Source of the DNA: Xylogone sp. PMI_703
Taxonomy: Eukaryota; Ascomycota; Leotiomycetes
Assembly: GCA_021399445.1 (NCBI GenBank)
Contig: JAJTUQ010000006.1
Span: 2,046,001-2,110,000, forward strand
DNA length: 64,000 bases
Reading direction: 5' to 3'
Shown: piece by piece, positions 22,587 through 33,983 of the stretch
How the letters are laid out: the number at the start of each line of letters is the position of its first letter
Position numbering within the stretch: the first letter of the stretch is position 1
Position numbers and translations under genes: made by a program
Notes under the pieces: generated by a model
Database searches by the model: none
Told to the model about the DNA's origin: nothing
Seen by the model: the letters and a program-made list of their open reading frames with translations, nothing else

Positions 22587-24509
22587 AAAAGAAGTATATT
22601 TGTTTTTCAAAGTTAGATTAGAAAAAGTTGCTGCATTACGGGTTTTTCTTCTTTTTGCGGTTTAGAAATGGGGGAGCATTATGGCATATACCGGGGAAAA
22701 AGGATTTCCTAGTCTTACTAAGAGAGTGCATTTTAGCATTTTAGATATTTTTGCATATATACCAGAATTCGTGTTTACACTTTTCAATGATGAGCTTTTC
22801 CTGTATCCGTCACGTGACTCAGAAAACAGCTTGCAACTCAAGTAGGAGAATGCATGTGCTGTAAGAGGTATATAAAAATGACTTTGGCAAACAAAAATGG
22901 GTGAATAAGAAGGAAGTGACTTGACCAGAGACATCTTTCGGGATAAATATACATAGTTGAGAAGAACGTAAACGAGATCAGTTAATGAACTTGAGCATAG
23001 TTACACCTATGAACAAACGTTATAGGTGGAAACGACCAGACTAGAAGAGATCTCAAGAAATTGAAAGTGACCGAAAGTGGCCGAAAATGCGTATTTTCTG
23101 TTTTTAGTATGGCCGAACCGTTTGGGTATCATGAATGTCATTTCAGTATACCCTCATCGACCATTGCATATCTGCTCAACTGCGAAGTATCAGTGCCGTG
23201 ATTCTGTAAAGTTGAATCGTCAATTTATTCTCATCAAGAACTATGACAAAAAGGGGTTCAACCTACCACAAGTCCATCACGTGAAGTAATCCAGCCCGCT
23301 CGCACTGCTGATTACCGATAACCAAGCCATAAGTTATGCATCCAAGAATCACGATGCTGATACAGACGATGCCCGGTTATGGAGATTGCAGGAATCCGCA
23401 GTGGAGCAAAACTCGGGTTGTAAGCAGACGGGAAATATTGGAGGTTTTGTCTCTCAGACTCTCAGTTATCGTATCACACCCACACGACACACACACGCAC
23501 AATCTATCTCCGTGCCATTACGCCATCATACTTGTGGCCCACTCTGGAGCAGAGACCCAGTTCCTTGGTTCAGTCTGACCCTCCCCCCTTAAACAGCACC
23601 CCACCACCCCATTCTCTCGTGCTTGGGACATCGTGATGGGTTTTCGATACCGTGGCAGTGGCTCCTTGTTAACCGATTCCTGGAGAATTATGGGTACGGA
23701 GGAAGTATGTAACCATCCATACAGGTATGTACCGTACCGGTATGCATTGGTTGCAAGCGAACATTTCAATAAAGATGTAAGGAATGATGTTTGAGAATAA
23801 TACTCAACGCTTTTAACTGAAGGAGATGAGATGGCTTTGATTTGGAATTCAAAATAACTACTCGGGCAGAAGAAAGACAGGAAGAGAGGTCAGCCGTTGA
23901 CTTGCCGACAGGAGCGTATCGTGCACATCAGATGCAACAACGCCAGTCCACTATCTCCACGATCTCCGAACGACTTCGTTTAGAGATTTGCTTGGAGATG
24001 GCACTTTGCACGTCTAACTTGATGGTGATATGATTGGAAGAAGATCAACAGGTACTCGCAGCCGGGATCCGAATGTGCCCTCCACTGTAACCCACCTCCC
24101 ACTCCCATGGTCAGCCTGTCGAAGCTGTCCTGCTATCCCATTCGATGCATTGGTTGCTGTCCGTATCGCGAATCCACACCGCATCGCAGAGATAAGATTA
24201 AAACTGGAGCAACAAAGCAAACACGCAGGGCAGAGAGGCGCCTCTTATGGATCTGATGGCAGCCCAGCGACTCCACACCGGATCCGGAACAACCTCGGTG
24301 GCGATCCGTAGCCCTTTGATACAGTAAAGAGATTCAGGGTCCGAATTGTGTCGCCCACCAGTCGCCATGGTGCGTTTAAAGGCGGTGCCACTTTTGTCAG
24401 ATTGCGTTCGCATCGGCTGAGGCGTAGGCGGCGGATGGCAGATCTTGCTTCGGCTTGCCTCTTTCGCTGCTGCGTTCAGATCCGGTGGCACGGTGGCTCG
24501 CTAGGCGCT

Positions 24510-24609
24510 TGCTAGACAGCTGCTAGACAACTGCCAAATGCTCCTAAACAACTGCTAAACACTGCTAAACTATGCCAAACAATGCTAAGCTCCGCTGCCC
24601 ACTGCTGAA
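24510..24609. repeat. Degenerate short tandem repeat, unit about TGCTAAACAA
   Basis: About nine imperfect copies of a 9-11 bp unit with the core CTGCTA(A/G)AC are spaced regularly over 100 bp. Copies diverge by one to three bases each. It lies about 0.9-1.0 kb upstream of the transporter ATG. No function is known. Confidence 0.6.
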
Positions 24610-25428
24610 TTCTCACCACCAACTCCACCACCGACGCCCAAAGCGGCAGTAGATTTTCCCCGCCAAAGAGTCCGTTCCCCCCTCGCCCCCTCAGTGGCTC
24701 CGCATGACGTCGTTGCCGTCGCCCAGCCGATCCGCACCTTAACAAGACGTCCTGCGAGAATCCTGCGCGCATCATGACTCGCACCAGCATCGCTTGGAGC
24801 CATCTCCGTGGACGACCAAGACAGCCACCGAAATGTCTGGCAGAATGCTTAATTGTTGCGCCTTTCTTGGATGAAGGCTTGAGGAAGGGTACTTTTGTGG
24901 TAGGTTATATCTCCGATGCGTAATAACCGTATCTGCGAACGGGAATAAACGGCGAGCGGTGGTGGCTAAAGAAGTTTTGTTTTGTTGCTCATCCTGGTTC
25001 GAGAAGACGTACTGCAACTCTATTCCCTACAGCTTTGCCTTCATTACCACGTCGTGCAACCAACCGGCCAACAGACGTCAACACCGGTGGGTATCCAACA
25101 TGCAGCAGGGATGAATTTTTTTCCCTACTTACTGTATCGGTGTCCTGCTGGGGTGCAGCAACCGCAATGACACCCTCTCACCCGCAAACCACAGCGGTAT
25201 GGGGAAGTTGTGCCCGTGGGTACTTCTTCTCGCCTTTCTCGTCCTCACTACCGACGCAGAGCGAACATGTGATATCATACCGAACACTGACATGTGGGCT
25301 TCGACCCACCGCACTTGCCAGGACGAGTTTCGAGATACCCTGATGTGCCTGTCTTGGCTGTGGTAAAGTGAGCTGTTGTTATGTAAGTCCTGTTGAACCT
25401 GGGTCCCACCCCCATCTTGTCCTCCCCG

Positions 25429-25436
25429 TATATATA
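25429..25436 (+). promoter_or_regulatory. TATA box of the sugar transporter
   Basis: The sequence TATATATA lies 95 bp upstream of the ATG and is followed by a pyrimidine-rich leader (about 25480-25530, CTCTCTTTCTC type). That arrangement is typical of strongly expressed fungal genes. Called from sequence pattern only. Confidence 0.55.
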
Positions 25437-25530
25437 GACCTTGCCTTCCCCCGCAATGTGACAGAGCTCATTCTATTCCTGCATCTCTCTTTCTCTTTCT
25501 CGCCTTTGCTTCTCCCGCGATCCTTTCACT

Positions 25531-27262
25531 ATGTCAGGAAGCGCTTCAGTCTCAGGCAGTGCGGGCTTCAAGCCCACCTATGCTGGTCTCGCTGGCCGGC
25601 CTCTGGGTCTCCTTATCTCCACCATTGCGACCACTGGTTTCCTGCTCTTTGGATACGATCAGGGTGTCATGAGCGGTATCATTTCGGCGGACCCCTTTAA
25701 CGCCTACTTCCCTGATACCAAAGATGACTCCGTCTATCAAGGTTTCGTCACGGCCATTTATGAGGTTGGATGTCTTTTTGGCGCCGTCTTCATCCTGCAA
25801 TTTGGAGACAGAACTGGTAGAAGGAAGGCGGTAAGTTGAGAACGCCTAGATTGGGCTGAAAACAGTTGCTAACTCTGCACTCCTCTAGATGATCTTAGGT
25901 GGTACAATCATGATTCTCGGTGTCATTATCCAGGTGTCTGCCGTCAAAGGTCACCGCGCAACTGCTCAATTCATCATCGGTCGAACTATTACTGGTTTTG
26001 GAAATGGTATCAACACCTCGACCATTCCAACTTACCAGGCAGAGTGCAGCCGAACCACCAACCGTGGTCTTCTCATCTGTATCGAAGGTGGCATCATCGC
26101 ATTCGGCTCCTTGATTGCCTACTGGATTGACTATGGTGCTTCTTATGGCCCCGCTGACCTCACTTGGCGATTCCCCATCGCATTCCAGTGTGTCTTTGGC
26201 CTTATCCTCATTATTGGTGTCATGTTTGTGCCCGAGTCGCCACGTTGGCTGCTCAGCAAAGACCGCCATGAGGAAGGATTGAACGTCATTGCTGCCATCT
26301 ATGGACTTGAGACGAGCGATCCAGAAGCTCACCTCCAAAAGACGATCATTATGGACAGTATCGCAGCAAGTGGCCAAGCAGGCGCAAAGACTCCGATGTC
26401 AGCTCTTTTCACCGGTGGGAAGACGCAGCACTTCAGACGTATGCTGCTGGGTGCAAGCTCGCAGTTCATGCAACAGATTGGTGGTTGCAATGCTGTCATC
26501 TATTACTTCCCCATCCTCTTCCAAACCTCCGTCGGTACATCTCACAACCTCGCTCTTCTCTTGGGTGGCATCAACATGATCGTCTATGCTGCGTTCGCCA
26601 CTGTTTCCTGGTTCATCATTGAGCGTGCTGGCCGTCGTCAACTGTTCCTCTGGGGTACAGTCGGACAGATGTTGAGTATGGTTCTCGTTTTTGCGTGCCT
26701 CATCCCCATCCCCAAGGGCGGAAAAGGTCCTTCAGCCAAGGGTGCTGCGGTGGGTCTGTTCACCTATATTGCCTCTTTCGGTGCAACGTGGCTGCCGCTT
26801 CCATGGCTCTACCCCGCCGAGATCAATCCTCTCCGCACCAGAGCACGTGCCAATGCGATCAGTACTTGCTCCAACTGGCTGTTCAACTTCCTCATCGTTA
26901 TGATCACACCCATCATGATTTCCAACATTGGTTGGGGAACATATCTGTTCTTTGCCGTCGTCAACGCATGCTTCTTGCCGGTCATCTACTTCTTCTACCC
27001 CGAGACCAAGCGCCGTAGTCTTGAGGAAATCGATCTCATCTTCGCGAAGGGCTATGTCGAGAATATGAGCTATGTCAGAGCCGCTAAGGAACTGCCATAC
27101 TTGTCCGATCGTGAGATTGAGCAGATGGCCAGAAGCTATGGCTTCGTTGGCGCGGACGACGAGTACAAGGCTGGTGAGAAGGATCTGGACAGCACCGTGG
27201 CAAGTGACAGCGACCCTAAGTTGCCAACTTCCGCCTTGGAGAGGGAGAACAGAAAAGAGTAA
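25531..27262 (+). CDS. MFS sugar (hexose-type) transporter
   Basis: Two exons (25531-25830, 25889-27262) encode 557 residues with about 12 hydrophobic segments. Sugar-porter signatures are all present: GYDQGVMSG in TM1, GDRTGRRKA after TM2, PESPRWLL before the central loop, QQIGGCNAVIYY in TM7, ERAGRRQL after TM8, and PETKRRSLEEID after TM12. The acidic C-terminal tail is cytosolic. It should import a monosaccharide by proton symport at the plasma membrane. Glucose, fructose, xylose or a plant-derived hexose are all possible; the substrate cannot be read from sequence. Codon use is C-rich at third positions, unlike neighbouring housekeeping genes, consistent with high expression. Confidence 0.92.
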
Positions 27263-29031
27263 ACTTTTGTTTTCACCAAACTTGATGTTTGGTATGGTGT
27301 AATGAATCTAGGGTGACGCTAAAAAGCGTCTTGGGCATTCATGGAAACTCATGTGTTAGGCTTGATACCCCTGGGAAAGGATACCCCCAAACATATACAT
27401 ACCCCCATAGCTGTGCTATGAAGTCTTCGGCTAGATAGTCGTTGACAGATATTTTAGTTTTTCAATGAGAAAGTTTCATACCTACCTTATCATGTCTTTT
27501 ATGTCCGTTACTCTGAAGGCAAGGAAAGGAAACTTGATAAGACATGATAATGGATATAGAAATATAGAGATAGACATCGCATAGAATAGATTTGCTGTCA
27601 ATCATGAACCCGAGCCGTGTTCCGTGTTTGTGACAATTGTGAGAAGCGACACGAAACGTACAACAAAAGTGATGAAAAACCATACAATACCGATTTTAAA
27701 TCATCAAACACAGCAATAAGCAAAGCAAATGAACATAACCTATCCATCAAAAAGATAGGAGAGACGTATCACACATCCCCTTCGCGTGTCCCGCTCTTTC
27801 CGAGAAACAAAAGCAAAAACACGTGCAAACAAACTCACCCGCTGTGTGACATTCTCCCCTTCCCGAGCCCCCTTGCGTTGGGAGGAAGAAGCCACTGGGC
27901 CTGCAAAATTGCCGCGCACCCTACCCGCGAGGCGTGCAACAAAAGAGCAAGACACGTCGGCATCGACGAATCAGCGATGGGGCGACAACATCGACCTATA
28001 TCGCACAGACCGTATGGTGGCTCTAGTTCAGGGGGAGCCGGCGAGCATATCGGATGATGGGATTGCCTTATCTGTGGAACTGGAATCGAGTTGCCGGCGA
28101 GTATAATAATGGCCTGAGCTAAAGGCACCGGCAAATACTTTATCTACTCCGCATGGGGCACCGGGCAATGTCAATGCGACAACTTACAAACACGTTACAG
28201 CACAATACAGGCTTAGTTTTGATCTCTAAATTGTTTTTATAGTTAATTGATAGTAGAAGATGTGGTAACTATATTTAATGAACATAATAATTGATGTTAT
28301 GATTATGTTATTGAGCATAGAAGCCATGAAGGTACCTCGGGTACTTTGGTGTGTTGGCCATTTTTAATATTGATACTAGTAGTGCCTAAGGCTCATAACT
28401 TGCTAACAAATTCTGGTGCCTTTAGTTAGCTGAGGCTATAATTTATGCCTTATCGATATGGCCATATCAAGTCTCTGTGGCTGGCGTCTTTCCTTGTTGC
28501 CTTACTTTATTTGATATGAGACCACCCACCAATTGAGCTCAGGCAAGCCTCTAAATTGATTGAGGAGATTGAATTCCAGAGCCCTCTATGCAAAGTATAT
28601 TGTGAGGATTACAAATTATGTAGTGTTGCGATACCTCCGTATTTCAATTTGAATTGTTGAATATGCTGATTTTGCAATTTCAAAAAGATGTGGGCTTACT
28701 AGGGGTGGCGGGCATGGATAGCTTACGGAGTAGTTAGCCCTCTCATTATACGGAGGTAATAATAGTTGGCTCGCTCGGTCGCTTTGAAGCCGGCTGCCAA
28801 TCACATATTAATAGTTACCGCTGAACTTCACAGCAATTTTAAACCCTTCCGAGGCCAACTTTCTGGGGTACACCGTAACGAGGTCCTTCCACGAGATTAA
28901 ATTCACTACTATAGATTTAGGTAACAAAGTAAATACTTACCACTCTCGTACCTTCGCCGCAATTATGAGCTTAAGATCTTCAGCCATCTCTACATCAACG
29001 ATCCCGTTTGCTTTGATGTCCTAGATAATAA
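27263..29031. other. Intergenic, 1.8 kb
   Basis: Transporter 3' flank and the region upstream of the HNH gene. It contains a 12-bp inverted repeat (listed). The part from 28.2 kb onward is AT-rich. No gene is recognised. Confidence 0.5.
27487..27550. repeat. Inverted repeat, 12-bp perfect arms
   Basis: TTATCATGTCTT (27487-27498) and AAGACATGATAA (27539-27550) are exact reverse complements separated by 40 bp. They lie about 230 bp after the transporter stop codon. They could form a stem in RNA or be a remnant of a small element. Confidence 0.6.
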
Positions 29032-30305
29032 ATGATTCCATCATCGCTAGAAGGCATTATCAATCTCTCTGTAGAACCAGTGTTAGAAGATGCTCAGCGT
29101 GACCATGTTAAAAGACAGCTCTATCAGATCGCCAACCAGTTTGAAAACGTGGGTGGTGGTGCTAGTGCTGGCAGCCAATACAACCGCGCTCTACTTGTCC
29201 GCCTCACATACGAGTATGCATCTTCAGAGCAGTCGCAAGGTATTTTCCTGCGAGCATTTGCTCAGTCTATGGAGCTATCAATAGATGAAGGTGAAGATGA
29301 AGATATCGATTTCAGCAACAGTGCTACTGAGGAGAGGTTTCGTTCTGCACTTTTTGGCTTTGCAGACTTCTTGTTGGATAATTTTTTCTTGCCTTGTAAG
29401 ATATTCACTATCCTTCTCTTGATTTATGCTAATGGTACGGTTTTTTTTTAGTAAAAGCTTCTACTAAAAAGACCCCGCAGCCATCTCCCGCATATCACTC
29501 CGCAGTGCAAAATGCTCAAGCGGGTGTTCAGGATATTTCTGGCACTCCGGATCGAATATCAACTCTTCGAGGCGCCTGTTTAGTCCGCGACCGCCATCGT
29601 TGTGTGATATCGCGGGGTTTTGATCAGAAGGAAGCTCTACAGCGAGGACATAGAGATGGCAATAAAGCTCGAGACGACGATGGGAGTTTGCTTATGAATG
29701 AAGTGGCTGCATTTGAAGATCTGGAGGTAGCGCACATCCTTCCGCATTCTCTGATGCAGGTTGATTCAAATTCTCGATTGGTACGTTAATTTTAGTCAAA
29801 TTACCTAGTATTTTATTTAACTAACCGCACTCAGAATCCTTCTAAAGAAGCCGCGCTTACGGTTCTTAATATGTTCGATAGTGGTGTTGTACACTTGATT
29901 GAGGGCACTGATGTCGACCGGCCGCGGAATGCTCTCACTCTTACTCACAACTTGCACCAACTTTTTGGTGACTTTCGGGTCTTCTTCACGCCTACGGGTG
30001 AGCAACCGCATACTTACCGAATTGACAAATTCCTACCCCCCTTTATCTTACGAGACGTTGTACCCGTTACTCGTACACTCTATCTCACTGAGACTCGGAC
30101 AATAGAGCCTCCTTCAGCTCGACTTCTTAAGATTCATTGCGCCATTGCTCATATTCTTCACTTATCTGCAGCAGGTGAATACATCGATAAGATACTCTTG
30201 GATATGGAAGAACAGGGTATACGAGCAGACGGATCTACCGATCTAGGCCGTTTATTGAAGCTTAGACTCGATTGGGGACTGGATGGTACTGTTGAAGCCT
30301 ATTAA
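29032..30305 (+). CDS. HNH-domain (HNH_2-like) protein
   Basis: Three exons (29032-29395, 29452-29780, 29835-30305) encode 387 residues. The first about 120 residues are helical and acidic. The second part holds an HNH-type nuclease domain of the fungal HNH_2 family: CVISRG, then H216 in EVAHILPHS, N263 in RPRNALTL and H272 in HNLHQLFG, a spacing typical of the beta-beta-alpha metal site. The catalytic residues look intact. These proteins are common and often multicopy in filamentous fungi, with no settled role. No partner gene or mobile element is visible next to it. The gene ends convergent with BRF1. Domain call is good; nuclease activity is inferred. Confidence 0.8.
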
Positions 30306-30888
30306 GCGAAGTATACGGATAATACCAGTGACCAGATCAACTCGCTGTACTCAAGGCATAGAGATATGCGGAAAATGGTGCTGGGACCTATTAAAGAGTT
30401 TTGATGTGATAATCGAAATCTCCAAGCATCTGACAGGAGAATGTCGTCTGACAGAATACATGTACATAATCCTTAGCTTAGCACGTCCCTATACCCCCAG
30501 GAAGGTCTCAGAGAGCAGGCTTCGCCCGCCCCCGCTGGACGTAAATAGCTATAATCATCATCATACGGGTAGTCTACTGGCTGTCAAAAGTAATACACTT
30601 ATGGATCGTAACTAATACCAAGAATCACCATTTTACAATCTTACAGTAACAACATGTCTCTGGCCATACGACAGTATGAGAAAAAACAAAATTTCAATTA
30701 AAACCCTCCGAAACCTATTATGACTGGGTATTGCTAATCCAACATATCCTATTCCTTTTAAAACGCCGCCCATATCAGGTGTTATTTGGTATATCCATCT
30801 ACCAATGTTTTTTCCTTTATCCTGAACGCCTAGTATAGGAAACATCCTGTCCTCCAGTAGTTAAACCCCGAATTATATCCTACTTATC
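30306..30888. other. Convergent 3' flanks
   Basis: Spacer between the stop codons of the HNH gene and BRF1. Nothing recognised beyond likely 3' UTRs. Confidence 0.5.
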
Positions 30889-33223
30889 TTAATCCTCCTC
30901 GCCGTAGCCGTAGTCGTCGTCATTGTCGAAATCATCCACATTATTGTCGACCTCAACATCACTTTCTGCCACACTTGACTCTGCTTCATCAGCAACGCTT
31001 TCGCTAGCAACTGATGCTGCTTCAGACTCTGCGACAGAGCCTGCGATGGTGCTTCCGGCTCGGCTTGTGACGCGGCTAGTAGATGCGCTACCTAGGCCCG
31101 ACTCCTCAAACATGCCCCGGATGGCCTCGTAATTGATTCTTTTACTCCAGCTTCGCTCCTTTAGAGCGTTAACAGCTGCTTCAGCAGGTGTGCTAGCGGC
31201 ACTGGTTTGACCTTCACCGATTCTTGGCTTCTTCTTTCGGTTCCGCTTCGCTTTTGGTGGTCCGGCTTCTGCCATCTTCTTAGCGTAAATCTTTTGCTGC
31301 TGCTTGCGAAGCCACGATTTATTTTCGTTAACCCATAGCTTCTCCTTCTTGAGCACCTCTTCCGGTGGCAATAGGCAGTTAAGTACTTCAGGATCATCTG
31401 CAAATTCATCTTCTCCGATGTGAACATCCATGTTAACTGGTTTTCTTGGATTCTCAGCCTCCTCCATCAGCATATTTAGAGCTACTCGTTTCTCGACTTT
31501 AGCAAACTCTATAGCGTGCCTCTCAGAATTAGGATCGTTAATGATTTCTGAGATCGTGTCTTCAATTTCCTTCTCTTTCTCGATCCAGTCCTCATCTAGT
31601 TCAAGCTGTGGGCCTGGGTTTCTCCCTCTTCTTCCACTTTTGCTAGCGGCATCAAGTAAAGCGATATCGTCTTCTCCTTCATTAACAGCGTCTCCAAACT
31701 GGGCAACAAGCTTGTCAAATGACGTTCCTGACTGGTCTTCAATAGCCTCGTCAACAAGATTCGGATCAATTGGGATCTCTTTTGGAGACCCTGGCAGAGG
31801 GGGGATAGCAAAGCCATCGGCATCTCTTCGAAGTTCTGGTGTTACCGATGGACTTTGAGAAGTTTGCGTATCTTCAGTTCTGAGTCTTTGGCTTGGACGT
31901 TCCTCATTTGCATCGACTTCGCTGGCCATATCTTCCGTTTCACCATCCTCAGTTCCTAGAGGATCATGCCCGGCGCGCTTTCGTTTCCGCATCTTCTGAG
32001 TCTTGAGAAACTCCTCAGATTTACGATAAAATGATGGTGGATCATGACGAGATTCCAAAAATTCATTGTTTAGGAACTCCTCAACAGTTAGTGCACTGCT
32101 AGCGGTCAACTTGAATTCATCAAGACGCTTCTGGATGGTATGAGTTGTAACTTTGACAATGTATACAACTTCCGTAATTGTTCTCCTAAAGTTGTTCATC
32201 CGAGCTGCTAATATAAGACATGCGCCACAAACACCGGAAGCTGTACATTTGTTAGTAGCAGAAATAGATCCGTTGGAAGGTGAACTTACGTCTTCTTCCC
32301 ATAACCATCCAATCGAGACTCATTCGCTGAACCATTCTAACGGCATCCTCTGCTACTTTGGAGGTCATCAATCCAAATTCAAGTTTGCTTGCGAAGCGAT
32401 AGATTAAGTCTTCCGGTAGGACTGGTCTGATTCCATCCTTGGCCAATGTAATAGCCGTATGTAGAGCTTTAAAAGTGTGCCCAAGTTTGAAAACGTTGAC
32501 CTAATTATTGTTAAACACTTTTTGCTACATTGTATAGAGAGGAAAATCACCTACTTGAACTTTGTCCGCAAAGTCGATTAACATGACTCTGCAGGGTCTT
32601 TCTTTCCGGCATGCGCTATACAAACACACCGCAGCAACATGTTCGGTTCTACGACCCTGAATGAAGTTATTCATAGCAGCCTAAACAAGCATTAGTGGGA
32701 TTTAAATTTATTGGGGAAATTAAATCTTACGAGTTTAAAGATCTGAATGCCGCTATTGACCACAGCTTCTTGGACCCCAAGCTGATTCGCCAGTGATTGC
32801 ATGATGCGTTTCCCTATGAAAATTAGTAAAGTCCGAACCAGTTCAGAGACAAAACTAACCTTCTCTAATCGTGGACTCTCTATCCTCAGTTCCGCCTCCA
32901 GCTCTTCGAAACGCGGGGCCCATGCTCCTTGCAGCACCTTGATCTTCGCCTACAAAACTCCCCACCACAACAGCAGCTCCAGATGCATTTTCTCCAAACT
33001 GCACCTCGGCAACAATATTGGAATCATCCAATATGGTACCGCAATTATGGCATACGCCATCTTCAATCTTGGGAGCAGTACACTCCTTATTAGGGCATGC
33101 GCGCTGTGCTATTGGCCCCCGAGGGGTGGCGAGCGCAGCAGATTTGGTGGGCTCTCTCACAGGCTTCATCCGCGAGATGGGATTTGGCCGCCGCGGCGGA
33201 AGGGGCTTTGGAGGGCGCCCCAT
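30889..33223 (-). CDS. BRF1: TFIIIB subunit Brf1
   Basis: Five exons (33223-32860, 32813-32731, 32680-32555, 32500-32290, 32240-30889) encode 711 residues. The N-terminal zinc ribbon has C43, C48, C58 and C61. Two cyclin folds follow (about 95-290), with SLANQLGVQEAVVNSGIQIF and CLYSACRKE in the first and SGVCGACLILAARMN in the second. The fungal BRF1 C-terminal domain is recognisable around WIEKEKEIEDTI and SKRINYEAIRG. A Ser/Glu/Asp-rich acidic tail closes the protein. Brf1 recruits RNA polymerase III to tRNA and 5S genes as part of TFIIIB. The start is the ATG of MGRPPKP, since the codon six bases upstream in frame is TTG. Confidence 0.95.
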
Positions 33224-33983
33224 TGTCAAGCGCTTGAATTCGAGATACCCGTTAGAGAGCTGATGGTTTGATTCAAAGCAGAGGAGCCAGTCGTTATAAG
33301 CAGACGCAAAAATGAGAACGAGCGGGGCAGTTTTGCTCAGTGGTCAAATGTAAAAATGCCCGGTTATCTCGGCTGTGAGTCAAACGATAAGCGAGTTGTA
33401 AGCGACTGCGATTCTTAACTGAAATGCACTATTGGGTGTCAACCGAATAGATAAGGATATTTCAACTCGAAGGTTTAACTTTTGAATATGGGAGAACTCA
33501 ATATATTTAATGGCATGCCGGCGCGATTTTTTGGGATTTGGATGGTAGAGCCTAGGCGCTAAATCGGGTGGGAGAGAGTTAAGCGAATAACCACCCAGAG
33601 CTCTTGGCGCAAGAATAGAGTTCCAGGTTGGAACTAAGTAGTGACTTGACTAGCAAGTCGAATCAGAAATAACGCTGGGGGATTACCCGGAACCTTTCAT
33701 CTAAGTTAAGGGCATCTACAAAAAGGAGACCGGAAAGATTTTAATATCATGATGAGATGCAATTCTAGGCCTATGCTGCCGCAGCTGCAATCATATACGA
33801 TGACTGATTTAAAGACGATACTGGGCGAGCTGGAGACAAATTTAACACAATTAAATGCTTTTATTTCCGCCTCATCATGCAGTATTCTACAGTAGAGTTT
33901 CAGGCCACAAGGGTATGCATACCCATCCCTAACGCCGTAAACACCAAGCAATGAAAAATCATTCCCATCTATGTAACTCCGAA
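33224..33983. other. BRF1 promoter region and L1-gene 3' flank
   Basis: Both flanking genes are on the minus strand. The open frame at 33706-33987 overlaps the L1-gene stop and is probably 3' UTR. Nothing else is recognised. Confidence 0.5.

Larger units (their letters stand above)
22587..25530. other. Intergenic, 2.9 kb; long promoter of the sugar transporter
   Basis: No gene is called. The stretch holds a short CA-rich run near 23473-23500, a degenerate 10-bp repeat near 24.5 kb (listed), and, just before the transporter, a TATA box and a CT-rich leader. The open frames near 24.0-24.8 kb are low-complexity shadows. Confidence 0.5.

Noticed and set aside
22815..22821. Second TGACTCA element
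   Set aside because: It lies about 230 bp downstream of the aspartate kinase stop codon and 2.7 kb from the next gene start, so a regulatory role is unlikely.
24012..24803. Several overlapping open frames on both strands
   Set aside because: Low-complexity sequence with frames open on both strands and no homology; treated as promoter DNA.
27617..28057. 146-codon frame after the transporter
   Set aside because: Frames are open on both strands over the same bases, with no motif and no splice-consistent extension.
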